Source: Pseudomonadota bacterium (GTDB lineage: Bacteria > Pseudomonadota > Alphaproteobacteria > Caulobacterales > Caulobacteraceae). From it: a DNA stretch of 11,484 bases. Both the position numbers and the translations under genes were made by a program. Positions 6,577-11,484 of the stretch are shown here, in pieces; within the stretch, counting starts at the first letter, position 1; the number at the start of each line of letters is the position of its first letter. The notes below the pieces were generated by a model that did not search any database, had not been told where the DNA came from, and saw only the letters and a list, made by a program, of their open reading frames with translations. The DNA lies in the NCBI GenBank assembly GCA_023434265.1, contig JAEYTA010000042.1, positions 1 through 11,484 on the forward strand, read 5' to 3'.

Positions 6577-6605
6577 GGTTAATCACAGGTTAACTGTTCC
6601 TGCAA
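6577..6605 (-). promoter_or_regulatory. Possible promoter of the lipoprotein gene
   Basis: On the minus strand TTGCAG (6605-6600), 17 bases, then TTAACC (6582-6577). The predicted start near 6570 gives a leader of about 29 bases containing the strong GGAGGGAGGG ribosome site. The -10 is a poor match, and it and the spacer coincide with the CtrA-type box, so CtrA binding here would be expected to repress if this promoter is the real one. Confidence 0.3.
6579..6593. promoter_or_regulatory. CtrA-type binding box, TTAA-N7-TTAA
   Basis: TTAA (6579-6582), exactly seven bases, TTAA (6590-6593), followed by C on both strands, so it reads TTAA-N7-TTAAC in either direction. This is the full consensus for the cell-cycle regulator CtrA in Caulobacter. 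It lies 38 bases upstream of the lipoprotein start and 72 upstream of the coaBC start. Such AT-rich elements are rare in the GC-rich surroundings. No CcrM site (GANTC) is present in this intergenic region. Confidence 0.55.
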
Positions 6606-6620
6606 TGTTCTCGTTTCCGG

Positions 6621-6664
6621 CCGCGTCCCTCGACGCGGGCCGAACGCGCCGCTAGACCGTCGCC
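6621..6664 (+). promoter_or_regulatory. coaBC promoter (leaderless geometry) with a dyad over the -35
   Basis: TCGACG (6630-6635), 17 bases, TAGACC (6653-6658) and six bases to the coaBC ATG. With the preceding GC, the -10 reads GCTAGACC, a seven-of-eight match to GCTANAWC, and the extended -35 (TCGACGC) matches TTGACGS at six of seven. Transcription would start on the ATG itself. No Shine-Dalgarno sequence is present, consistent with this. A perfect 7-base inverted repeat (CCGCGTC, four bases, GACGCGG; 6621-6638) covers the -35 and could be an operator. Confidence 0.55.
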
Positions 6665-7888
6665 ATGACCACGGCCTCGCTGTCCGGACGCAAGATCCTG
6701 CTCGTCGTCGGCGGCGGCATCGCCGCCTACAAGGCGCTGGAGCTGGTCCGTCTGCTGAAGAAGGCGGGCGCCGAGGTGATGTCGGTCCTCACCGCCGCCG
6801 GTGCCGAGTTCGTCACCCCCATGTCGCTGGCCGCCCTGACCGGCCGCCCGGTCCGGCAGGACCTGTTCATGCCGGAAGACGAAACGGCCATGGGCCACAT
6901 CGAGCTGTCGCGCTGGGCCGACCTGGTGGTGGTCGCCCCCGCCACCGCCGGCCTGATCGCCAAGGCCGCCAACGGCCTGGCCGACGACCTCGCCTCGACG
7001 ACCCTGCTGGCCACGGACAAGCGCGTCCTGCTGGCGCCGGCCATGAACGTGCTCATGTGGCTGCACCCGACGGTGCAGGCCAATGTCGAGCGGCTGAAAG
7101 GCTTCGACGGCTTCCAGGCCGCCGCCGTGGTCGGACCGGACGAGGGCGAGATGGCCTGCGGCGAGTTCGGCCCCGGCCGGATGGCCGAGCCGCCGGCCAT
7201 CCTCGCCGCCATCGAGGCCCTGCTCGCCGGTCCCGACGGCCGCCCGCTGAACGGTCGCCACGCGGTGGTCACCGCCGGGCCGACCTTCGAGCCGATCGAT
7301 CCGGTGCGCGGCCTGACCAACCGCTCCAGCGGCAAGCAGGGCTACGCCGTCGCCGCCGCCCTCGCCGACCAGGGAGCCCGGGTGACCCTGGTGTCCGGCC
7401 CGGTGGCCCTGTCCGCGCCGCCGGGGGTGGAGCGGGTGTGGGTCGAGACCGCGCGCGAGATGCAGGCGGCCGTCGCGGCGGCCCTGCCCGCCGACGTCGC
7501 GGTGATGAGCGCCGCGGTGGCCGACTGGCGCGTCGACGGCGTCGCCTCCGGCAAGCTCAAGAAGGCCCCCGGCGGGCCGCCGTCGCTGGCCCTGATCGAG
7601 AACCCGGACATTCTGGCCGGCGTCTCCAAGCCGGGCCCGAAGCGGCCGGCGCTGGTGATCGGCTTCGCCGCCGAGACCTCGGATCTCGAGGCCAACGCCC
7701 GCGCCAAGCTGTCGCGCAAGGGCTGCGACTGGATCGTCGGCAACGACGTCTCGGGCGAGGTGTTCGGCTCCGACGCCAACGCCGTGACCCTGTTCACGAG
7801 GGACGGCGGGGCCGAAGCCTGGCCGCGCCGGTCCAAGGCGGAGGTGGCGCGGAGACTGGCCGCCCGGATCGCCGACCACTTCCGCTGA
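6665..7888 (+). CDS. coaBC: Bifunctional CoaBC: phosphopantothenoylcysteine decarboxylase / phosphopantothenate-cysteine ligase
   Basis: A 407-aa cytosolic bifunctional enzyme of coenzyme A synthesis (formerly Dfp); E. coli CoaBC is 406 aa. The N-terminal FMN-dependent decarboxylase (CoaC, about 8-190) has GGGIAAYK, catalytic His78 (MGHIELSRWAD), the PAMN motif with Asn128 (APAMNVLMW) and the active-site Cys165 (EMACGEFGPGRM). The C-terminal CTP-dependent ligase (CoaB, about 196-405) has VVTAGPTFEPIDPVRGLTNRSSGKQG, AAVADWR, the lysine cluster KLKK (297-300), and FAAETSD. The ATG at 6665 has no ribosome site and sits six bases from the -10, as expected for a leaderless message. Dut follows 124 bases downstream. 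Confidence 0.95.
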   Translation: MTTASLSGRKILLVVGGGIAAYKALELVRLLKKAGAEVMSVLTAAGAEFVTPMSLAALTGRPVRQDLFMPEDETAMGHIELSRWADLVVVAPATAGLIAKAANGLADDLASTTLLATDKRVLLAPAMNVLMWLHPTVQANVERLKGFDGFQAAAVVGPDEGEMACGEFGPGRMAEPPAILAAIEALLAGPDGRPLNGRHAVVTAGPTFEPIDPVRGLTNRSSGKQGYAVAAALADQGARVTLVSGPVALSAPPGVERVWVETAREMQAAVAAALPADVAVMSAAVADWRVDGVASGKLKKAPGGPPSLALIENPDILAGVSKPGPKRPALVIGFAAETSDLEANARAKLSRKGCDWIVGNDVSGEVFGSDANAVTLFTRDGGAEAWPRRSKAEVARRLAARIADHFR

Positions 7889-7890
7889 AA

Positions 7891-8012
7891 CCGCCACGCC
7901 CCGGGTGGCGAATGATGGATACGACCGCGTCCCTTCCCGCCACTTCCCGGGTGGAAATGCGCCACATGAGAGGGGATAAGCGCCACATCCTCTCCTTCAG
8001 GACCCCGCGCCC
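7891..8012 (+). promoter_or_regulatory. Structured, repeat-bearing leader of dut
   Basis: The 124-base gap between coaBC and dut contains two near-identical dyads with common core CCGCCAC-N2-CCCGGGTGG, starting at 7891 and 7937 (46 bases apart). Copy A forms CGCCAC/GTGGCG (7892-7897 with 7905-7910) and may end the coaBC transcript, although no T-run follows. GCGCCACAT then occurs twice more (7960-7968 minus overlap, and 7980-7988). A third hairpin pairs GAGA and GGAT (7968-7971, 7974-7977) with ATCCTCTC (7987-7994), ending just before AGGA (7999-8002), the likely ribosome site of dut. I see no clear -35/-10 pair. Confidence 0.5.
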
Positions 8013-8462
8013 ATGACCACCGTCCGCGTCGAACGCCTGCCGCACGCCGAGGGCCTGCCGCTTCCGGCCTATGAGACCTCCGGATCGGCGGGCATGGACC
8101 TGCGCGCGGCGGTCGCCGAGGACGCCCCGCTGACGCTCGCGCCCGGCGCGCGGGCGCTGGTCCCGACAGGGCTGAAGATCGCGCTTCAGCCCGGCTTCGA
8201 GGCCCAGGTGCGGCCCCGCTCGGGTCTGGCGCTGAAGCACGGCCTGACCTGCCTGAATTCGCCCGGCACGATCGACAGCGACTACCGCGGAGAGGTCGGG
8301 GTGATCCTGATCAACCATGGGCAGGAGCCGTTCGTGATCCGGCGCGGCGAGCGCATCGCCCAGATGGTCGTCGCTCGCCACGAGCAGGCGGCGGTGGTCG
8401 AGGTCGAGTCGCTCGACGAGACCGCCCGCGGCGCCGGCGGCTTCGGCTCGACGGGGCGCTGA
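8013..8462 (+). CDS. dut: Deoxyuridine 5'-triphosphate nucleotidohydrolase (dUTPase)
   Basis: A 149-aa trimeric dUTPase that hydrolyses dUTP to dUMP and pyrophosphate, keeping uracil out of DNA and supplying dUMP for thymidylate. All five family motifs are present in order: 1, SAGMDLRA (25-32); 2, RPRSGLA (67-73); 3, GTIDSDYRGEVGV (85-97) with catalytic Asp88 and the uracil-stacking Tyr91; 4, RGERIAQMV (111-119); 5, RGAGGFGSTG (139-148), the mobile P-loop-like tail. The length is normal (E. coli 151). The ATG has AGGA ten bases upstream. It follows coaBC as in many proteobacteria, but with a long leader that suggests separate control. Confidence 0.97.
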   Translation: MTTVRVERLPHAEGLPLPAYETSGSAGMDLRAAVAEDAPLTLAPGARALVPTGLKIALQPGFEAQVRPRSGLALKHGLTCLNSPGTIDSDYRGEVGVILINHGQEPFVIRRGERIAQMVVARHEQAAVVEVESLDETARGAGGFGSTGR

Positions 8463-8500
8463 GGGAGCCAATCCCGAAAAACAGCGTTAACCTTTTTCCA

Positions 8501-8515
8501 CGGCCAAGCTGGCCG
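8501..8515. repeat. Perfect inverted repeat upstream of the membrane protein gene
   Basis: Arms CGGCCA and TGGCCG flank the centre AGC. The central nine bases, CCAAGCTGG, are identical to the centre of the larger repeat at 5547-5567. It lies between dut and the next gene, just before that gene's ribosome site. It may terminate dut transcription weakly or be a protein site; no T-run follows. Confidence 0.45.
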
Positions 8516-8535
8516 GAGATGAGGGAGGTCGGCGT

Positions 8536-8898
8536 ATGGAGTCCCTGTTCGATTCGATCGGCGCCATCCTGTCGGGCCTGTTCGGCCTGGCGCAGGGCGG
8601 GTTCGACGGCGTCAACCAGGTCACGGGCCTGCTGATCGCGGTGATCGCCGCCCTGCTGATGACCGGCTGGAAGCGGCTGTGGGCCACGGCGCTGGGCGCC
8701 GCCCTGGTCCATGTCGTCATCGGGGTGATGCTGCCGGTGCTGGACGGCGGCGCCCTGGTGCTGCCGCCGCTGCTGACCCTGGGCTTCTGGATGGCGCTGC
8801 TCGCCCTCTTCCTGGGCTACGCCATCGTCATCGCCGTCTTCTTCCTGATCAAATCGCTGGTCGCCGGCGGCGGCCGCAGGGCCAGCCACGCGCACTGA
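8536..8898 (+). CDS. Small inner-membrane protein of unknown function
   Basis: A 120-aa hydrophobic protein that I do not recognise as a named family. A short amphipathic N-terminus (SLFDSIGAILSGLFGLAQGGF) is followed by about three predicted membrane helices, near 28-45, 50-69 and 76-106. A short basic cytoplasmic-type tail ends in ASHAH. No catalytic or metal motif is visible. The start is well supported: GGAGG lies seven bases before the ATG. A GTTAACC element lies 49 bases upstream, and two CcrM sites (GAGTC at 8539, GATTC at 8551) fall inside the first seven codons. It is 73 bases after dut and converges on dapB. Codon use and GC content resemble the neighbours, so recent transfer is unlikely. 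Confidence 0.75.
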   Translation: MESLFDSIGAILSGLFGLAQGGFDGVNQVTGLLIAVIAALLMTGWKRLWATALGAALVHVVIGVMLPVLDGGALVLPPLLTLGFWMALLALFLGYAIVIAVFFLIKSLVAGGGRRASHAH

Positions 8899-8902
8899 AG
8901 GC

Positions 8903-8916
8903 GGCCGGCGCCGGCC
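8903..8916. terminator. GC palindrome between convergent genes, possible bidirectional terminator
   Basis: A 14-base self-complementary sequence (GGCCGGC and its complement) fills most of the 18-base gap between the membrane protein stop and the dapB stop. As RNA it can fold with a 4-base loop in either direction. No T-run accompanies it, so a factor-independent role is unproven. Confidence 0.4.
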
Positions 8917-9666
8917 TCAGGCCTGACGGAAGCCGAGCACGTCCTGCATGTCGTAGAGGCCCGGCTTGCGGCTGCGGACCCAGGCGGCGGCGGCGACCGC
9001 GCCCCGCGCGAACAGCGACCGGTCGATGGCCGAGTGGCTGAGGGTCAGAACCTCGTCGTCCGAGGCGAACATCACCGTGTGCTCGCCGACGATGCCGCCG
9101 GCGCGGATCGAGGAGAAGCCGATCCGACCCTCCGGGCGCGGGCCGGTGATGCCGTCCCACGGCGCCGCGCGAACGGCGGACAGGTCCTCGCCGCGGCCAT
9201 TGGCGGCCGCCTCGCCGAGCATAAGGGCGGTGCCCGAGGGGGCGTCGACCTTGCGGCGGTGATGGGCCTCGGCGATCTCGATGTCCCAGTCGGCGGCGTC
9301 CAGCCGCTGGGCGGCGTGCTGCACCAGGCCGATCAGGATGTTGACGCCGAGCGAGAAGTTGCCGCTGCGCACGATGGCGATCTTCTCGGCGGCCTTCAGG
9401 ATATCGGCGTCCTGCTCCGGCGACAGGCCGGTGGAGCCGATGACCAGGGCGGGACCGCCGCGGGCGGCGCAGATGCGGGCCAGCTCGACCGAGGCGTCGG
9501 CGGTCGAGAAGTCGATGATCACATCGCACAGCGACACGTCGGGCGTCTCGCCGCGGTCGAAACGGGCGGCGACGACCACGTCCTCGCGGGCGTCCAGCAC
9601 GGCCGAGACGGCGCGGCCCATGCGGCCGCGGGCGCCGGAGATGCCGGCATGAAAGATGGCGCTCAA
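8917..9666 (-). CDS. dapB: 4-hydroxy-tetrahydrodipicolinate reductase (DapB)
   Basis: A 249-aa NAD(P)H-dependent reductase of lysine and diaminopimelate synthesis, a little shorter than E. coli DapB (273). The N-terminal Rossmann nucleotide loop is GISGARGRMGRAV (8-20), then VIDFSTAD (49-57) and GSTG (77-80). SGNFSLGVNIL (101-111) is the family signature. The catalytic region is EAHHRRKVDAPSGTAL, with His135/His136, Arg137 and Lys139. The start is TTG at 9666, with CAGGAC (ribosome site) directly before it; no ATG lies nearby in frame. It is 19 bases after dnaJ and is probably cotranscribed with it. Confidence 0.95.
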   Translation of the reverse strand: MSAIFHAGISGARGRMGRAVSAVLDAREDVVVAARFDRGETPDVSLCDVIIDFSTADASVELARICAARGGPALVIGSTGLSPEQDADILKAAEKIAIVRSGNFSLGVNILIGLVQHAAQRLDAADWDIEIAEAHHRRKVDAPSGTALMLGEAAANGRGEDLSAVRAAPWDGITGPRPEGRIGFSSIRAGGIVGEHTVMFASDDEVLTLSHSAIDRSLFARGAVAAAAWVRSRKPGLYDMQDVLGFRQA

Positions 9667-9685
9667 GTCCTGCCCCCCGGCGTGA

Positions 9686-10861
9686 TCACTGGGCCGTTTC
9701 CCCGAGGATGTCGGCCCAGAAGCGTTTGGCCTTGCCGGCGAACGACGTGTTCCTCGGCGTCTGGCTCTCGCCCAGCGAGGCGGCCAGCTCCTGCAGCAGC
9801 TCCTTCTGGTGCGGCGTCAGGTCGGTGGGCGTCTCGACGAACAGCTCGACGACCAGGTCGCCGCGCTGGCGACCGTTGAGGTGCGGCATACCCTTGCCCT
9901 TGATGCGCACCGTCTTGCCGGTCTGCGCCCCGGCCGGCACCGCCACCGGCTGCTTGCAGCGGCCGTCGCAGGCGTCGGAAACCAGGCAGGGGGCTTCGAT
10001 CTCCCCGCCCAGCGCCGCCACCGTCATCGGCACCGGCACAGTGACCAGCAGGTCGAGGTTGTCGCGCTCGAACAGCTCGTGCGGCGTCACCGAGATGAAG
10101 ACGTAGAGGTCGCCGCGCGGGCCGCCGCGCTGGCCGGCGTCGCCCTCGCCCGACAGGCGGATGCGCGAGCCGTCGTCCACCCCGGCCGGGACCTTGAGCT
10201 GCAGCTTGCGGTTCTTCCGCACCTGGCCGTGGCCGTGGCAGGTCGTGCACGGTTCGGCGATCATCTGGCCCTGGCCGCCGCAGCGGGGGCAGGTCCGCTC
10301 GACCTGGAAGAAGCCATTGGCCGACCGCACCCGGCCGGCGCCCTGGCAGGTGGTGCAGGTGACAGGCTTGGTGCCGGGTTTGGCGCCGGAGCCCTCGCAG
10401 GTCTCGCAGGTCGCGGTGGTCGGCACGGCAATTTCGACGTCGGAGCCCTTGTAGGCCTGCTCAAGGGTGATCTCGAGGTCGTAGCGCAGGTCCGAGCCGC
10501 GGCGCGGCCCCGCCTGCGAGCGGCCGGCGCGGCCGCCGAAGACGTCGCCGAAGGCTTCGCCGAAGACCTGGGAGAAGATGTCGTTGACGTCGGCGAAACC
10601 GGCTCCGCCGGCCCCGAAGGGATTGCCGCCCGCCCCGCCGTTGACGCCGGCGTGGCCGAAGCGGTCGTAGGCGGCGCGCTTCTGCTCGTCGGAGAGCACC
10701 GAATAGGCCTCGGAGATCTCCTTGAAGCGGGCCATGGCGTCCTCGCACCCGCCGTTGCGGTCGGGGTGGTGCTGCATGGCCAGCTTGCGATAGGCCGACT
10801 TCAGGCCGGCGGCGTCGACCGTCCGTTCGACCCCCAGAACCTCGTAATAGTCTCGCGCCAT
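9686..10861 (-). CDS. dnaJ: DnaJ, Hsp40 co-chaperone
   Basis: A complete type I DnaJ of 391 aa that stimulates DnaK ATPase and delivers unfolded clients. The J domain (about 4-70) has HPD at 32-34. The G/F-rich linker (about 70-115) includes GGAGGNPFGAGG and DIFSQVFGEAFGDVFGG. The zinc-finger region has four CxxCxGxG repeats at Cys152/155, Cys169/172, Cys191/194 and Cys205/208. The client-binding and dimerisation domains follow, with RLSGEGDAGQRGGPRGDLYVFI. GAGGA lies ten bases before the ATG, within the loop of a GC hairpin. It lies downstream of dnaK, separated by a strong terminator and a candidate sigma32 promoter, and it is followed closely by dapB. Confidence 0.98.
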   Translation of the reverse strand: MARDYYEVLGVERTVDAAGLKSAYRKLAMQHHPDRNGGCEDAMARFKEISEAYSVLSDEQKRAAYDRFGHAGVNGGAGGNPFGAGGAGFADVNDIFSQVFGEAFGDVFGGRAGRSQAGPRRGSDLRYDLEITLEQAYKGSDVEIAVPTTATCETCEGSGAKPGTKPVTCTTCQGAGRVRSANGFFQVERTCPRCGGQGQMIAEPCTTCHGHGQVRKNRKLQLKVPAGVDDGSRIRLSGEGDAGQRGGPRGDLYVFISVTPHELFERDNLDLLVTVPVPMTVAALGGEIEAPCLVSDACDGRCKQPVAVPAGAQTGKTVRIKGKGMPHLNGRQRGDLVVELFVETPTDLTPHQKELLQELAASLGESQTPRNTSFAGKAKRFWADILGETAQ

Positions 10862-10891
10862 GCGGCGTTCGTCCTCTTACTCTTCCGCCGC
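10862..10891 (-). promoter_or_regulatory. Hairpin that loops out the dnaJ ribosome-binding site
   Basis: On the minus strand GCGGCG (10891-10886) can pair with CGCCGC (10867-10862), which abuts the dnaJ ATG. The 18-base loop holds the GAGGAC ribosome site (10876-10871). A six-pair all-GC stem at the start codon could slow initiation at low temperature. The sequence shows the pairing; the role is inferred. Confidence 0.35.
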
Positions 10892-10940
10892 GCCGCGCGC
10901 CCTTTTCGCGGGCGTCTGGGACGAGGCGTCGACCGGGCTG

Positions 10941-10968
10941 ACATGGGCGCCCGATCCCGCGATGCAAG
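10941..10968 (-). promoter_or_regulatory. Candidate sigma32 (heat-shock) promoter of dnaJ
   Basis: On the minus strand CTTGCAT (10968-10962), 13 bases, GCCCATGT (10948-10941). The E. coli sigma32 consensus is CTTGAAA, 11-16 bases, CCCCATNT: five of seven and seven of eight positions match, with ideal spacing. The predicted start is about 73 bases before the dnaJ ATG. It begins eight bases after the T-run of the dnaK terminator, so dnaJ would keep heat-shock control even if dnaK transcripts end. Confidence 0.55.
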
Positions 10969-10973
10969 TTTCA

Positions 10974-11012
10974 TGAAAAGGCCCCGCCCGTCGGAAAGAC
11001 AAGCGGGGCCTT
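10974..11012 (-). terminator. Intrinsic terminator after dnaK
   Basis: Ten-base perfect stem AAGGCCCCGC/GCGGGGCCTT (10978-10987 with 11003-11012) and a 15-base loop. Read on the minus strand, the stem runs into TTTT then C. It begins 17 bases after the dnaK stop codon. The stem is very GC-rich and strong, while the T-run is short (two of its four T lie in the stem), so partial readthrough into dnaJ is likely. Confidence 0.8.
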
Positions 11013-11029
11013 GAGGCTTTGCGCCGTCG

Positions 11030-11484
11030 TCAGGCGCTCTTCTTTTCGTCCGTGTCCGAAACTTCCTCGAACTCGGCGTCGACCACGCCGTCGTCGGCCG
11101 GCTGTTCGGCGGCGCCGGCCTCGCCGGCCGACCCCTGCTGGGCCGCGTACATCGCCTCGCCCAGCTTCATCGAGGCCTGGGCCAGGGTGTTGGTCTTCTC
11201 GCGGATGGCCTCCGGATCGGAGCCGTCCTTGGCCGCCTTCAGGTCGTCGAGAGCGGTCTGGATGGCGGCCTTCTCGGTGTCGCCGATCTTGTCGCCGTGC
11301 TCGGACAGGGCCTTCTCGGTCGAGTGGATCAGGGCGTCGGCCGAGTTCTGGGCCTCGACCAGCTCCTTGCGGGCCTTGTCGGCCGCGGCGTTGGCCTCGG
11401 CTTCCTTGACCATCTTCTCGATGTCGGCGTCCGACAGGCCGCCGTTGGCCTGGATGCGGATCGACTGCTCCTTGTTGGTGGCCT
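11030..11484 (-). CDS. dnaK: DnaK C-terminus (partial): Hsp70 chaperone
   Basis: The final 150 or so residues of DnaK; the gene runs off the window. Visible are the last beta-strand segment KEQSIRIQANGGLSDADIEKM, the helical lid (VKEAEANAAADKARKELVEAQNSADALIHSTEKAL onward, mostly charged helix), and the flexible Ala/Gly/Gln-rich tail ending in VDAEFEEV...EKKSA. The usual DnaK tail motif before the end (EFEEV) is present. DnaK is the ATP-driven chaperone served by DnaJ encoded downstream. The order dnaK-dnaJ-dapB is on one strand. The nucleotide-binding domain is outside the window, so start and promoter cannot be judged. Confidence 0.97.
   Translation of the reverse strand, partial: ATNKEQSIRIQANGGLSDADIEKMVKEAEANAAADKARKELVEAQNSADALIHSTEKALSEHGDKIGDTEKAAIQTALDDLKAAKDGSDPEAIREKTNTLAQASMKLGEAMYAAQQGSAGEAGAAEQPADDGVVDAEFEEVSDTDEKKSA

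Noticed and set aside
8476..8500. A second full CtrA box before the membrane protein gene
   Set aside because: Only one TTAAC half is present; no TTAA lies seven bases away on either side.
9034..11014. Long plus-strand frames across dapB and dnaJ
   Set aside because: They are antisense to two unmistakable genes with complete motif sets and show no domains of their own.
1..11484. Mobile elements, CRISPR arrays, tRNA or rRNA genes, or a hidden defence system
   Set aside because: I saw no spaced repeat array, transposase, integrase, clover-leaf or rRNA-like stretch. Every gene but two is a recognised housekeeping gene with uniform composition.

Overview
The window is a very GC-rich, densely coded stretch of an alphaproteobacterial chromosome. 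It carries housekeeping genes and shows no mobile element, CRISPR array, tRNA or rRNA. Three things point to the Caulobacterales, and a Brevundimonas-like genome is my best guess: the gene content and order (tsaB-rimI-fur-miaB-ybeZ-ybeY-lnt-HTH regulator; coaBC-dut; dapB next to dnaJ-dnaK), a Fur without C-terminal zinc cysteines, and a full TTAA-N7-TTAAC box of the CtrA type. The genus is inferred from style and motifs, not from a search.

Region 1 (1-6024, plus strand): the 3' end of tsaB overlaps rimI by 4 bases, followed by fur, then a tightly coupled run miaB-ybeZ(phoH)-ybeY-lnt with start/stop overlaps, and then an HTH_3 regulator of the PraR/PhrR type. The products serve tRNA modification (t6A through TsaB, ms2i6A through MiaB), ribosome modification and RNA maturation (RimI, YbeY, the PhoH-like ATPase), metal-responsive regulation (Fur) and lipoprotein N-acylation (Lnt). 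The HTH gene appears to have its own promoter and a strong inverted repeat in its leader.

Region 2 (6029-6664): a small lipoprotein gene on the minus strand converges on the HTH gene with a 4-base gap. It diverges from coaBC. Its mature part resembles a compact domain that I know from polymorphic toxins and phage-associated proteins. The divergent intergenic region holds the CtrA-like box and a coaBC promoter that predicts a leaderless mRNA.

Region 3 (6665-8898, plus strand): coaBC (coenzyme A synthesis), dut (dUTPase) with an unusually structured leader, and a small three-helix membrane protein of unknown function.

Region 4 (8917-11484, minus strand): the 3' end of dnaK, a strong intrinsic terminator, a candidate heat-shock (sigma32) promoter, dnaJ, and dapB read from dnaJ with only 19 bases between them. 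The membrane protein gene and dapB converge across a 14-base perfect GC palindrome.

Most of the window is ordinary. The points most worth a second look are the toxin-domain-like lipoprotein, the CtrA-type box beside it, the dnaK/dnaJ terminator plus sigma32-type promoter, the repeat/hairpin leader of dut, and the run of promoters whose -10 lies six bases before an ATG.
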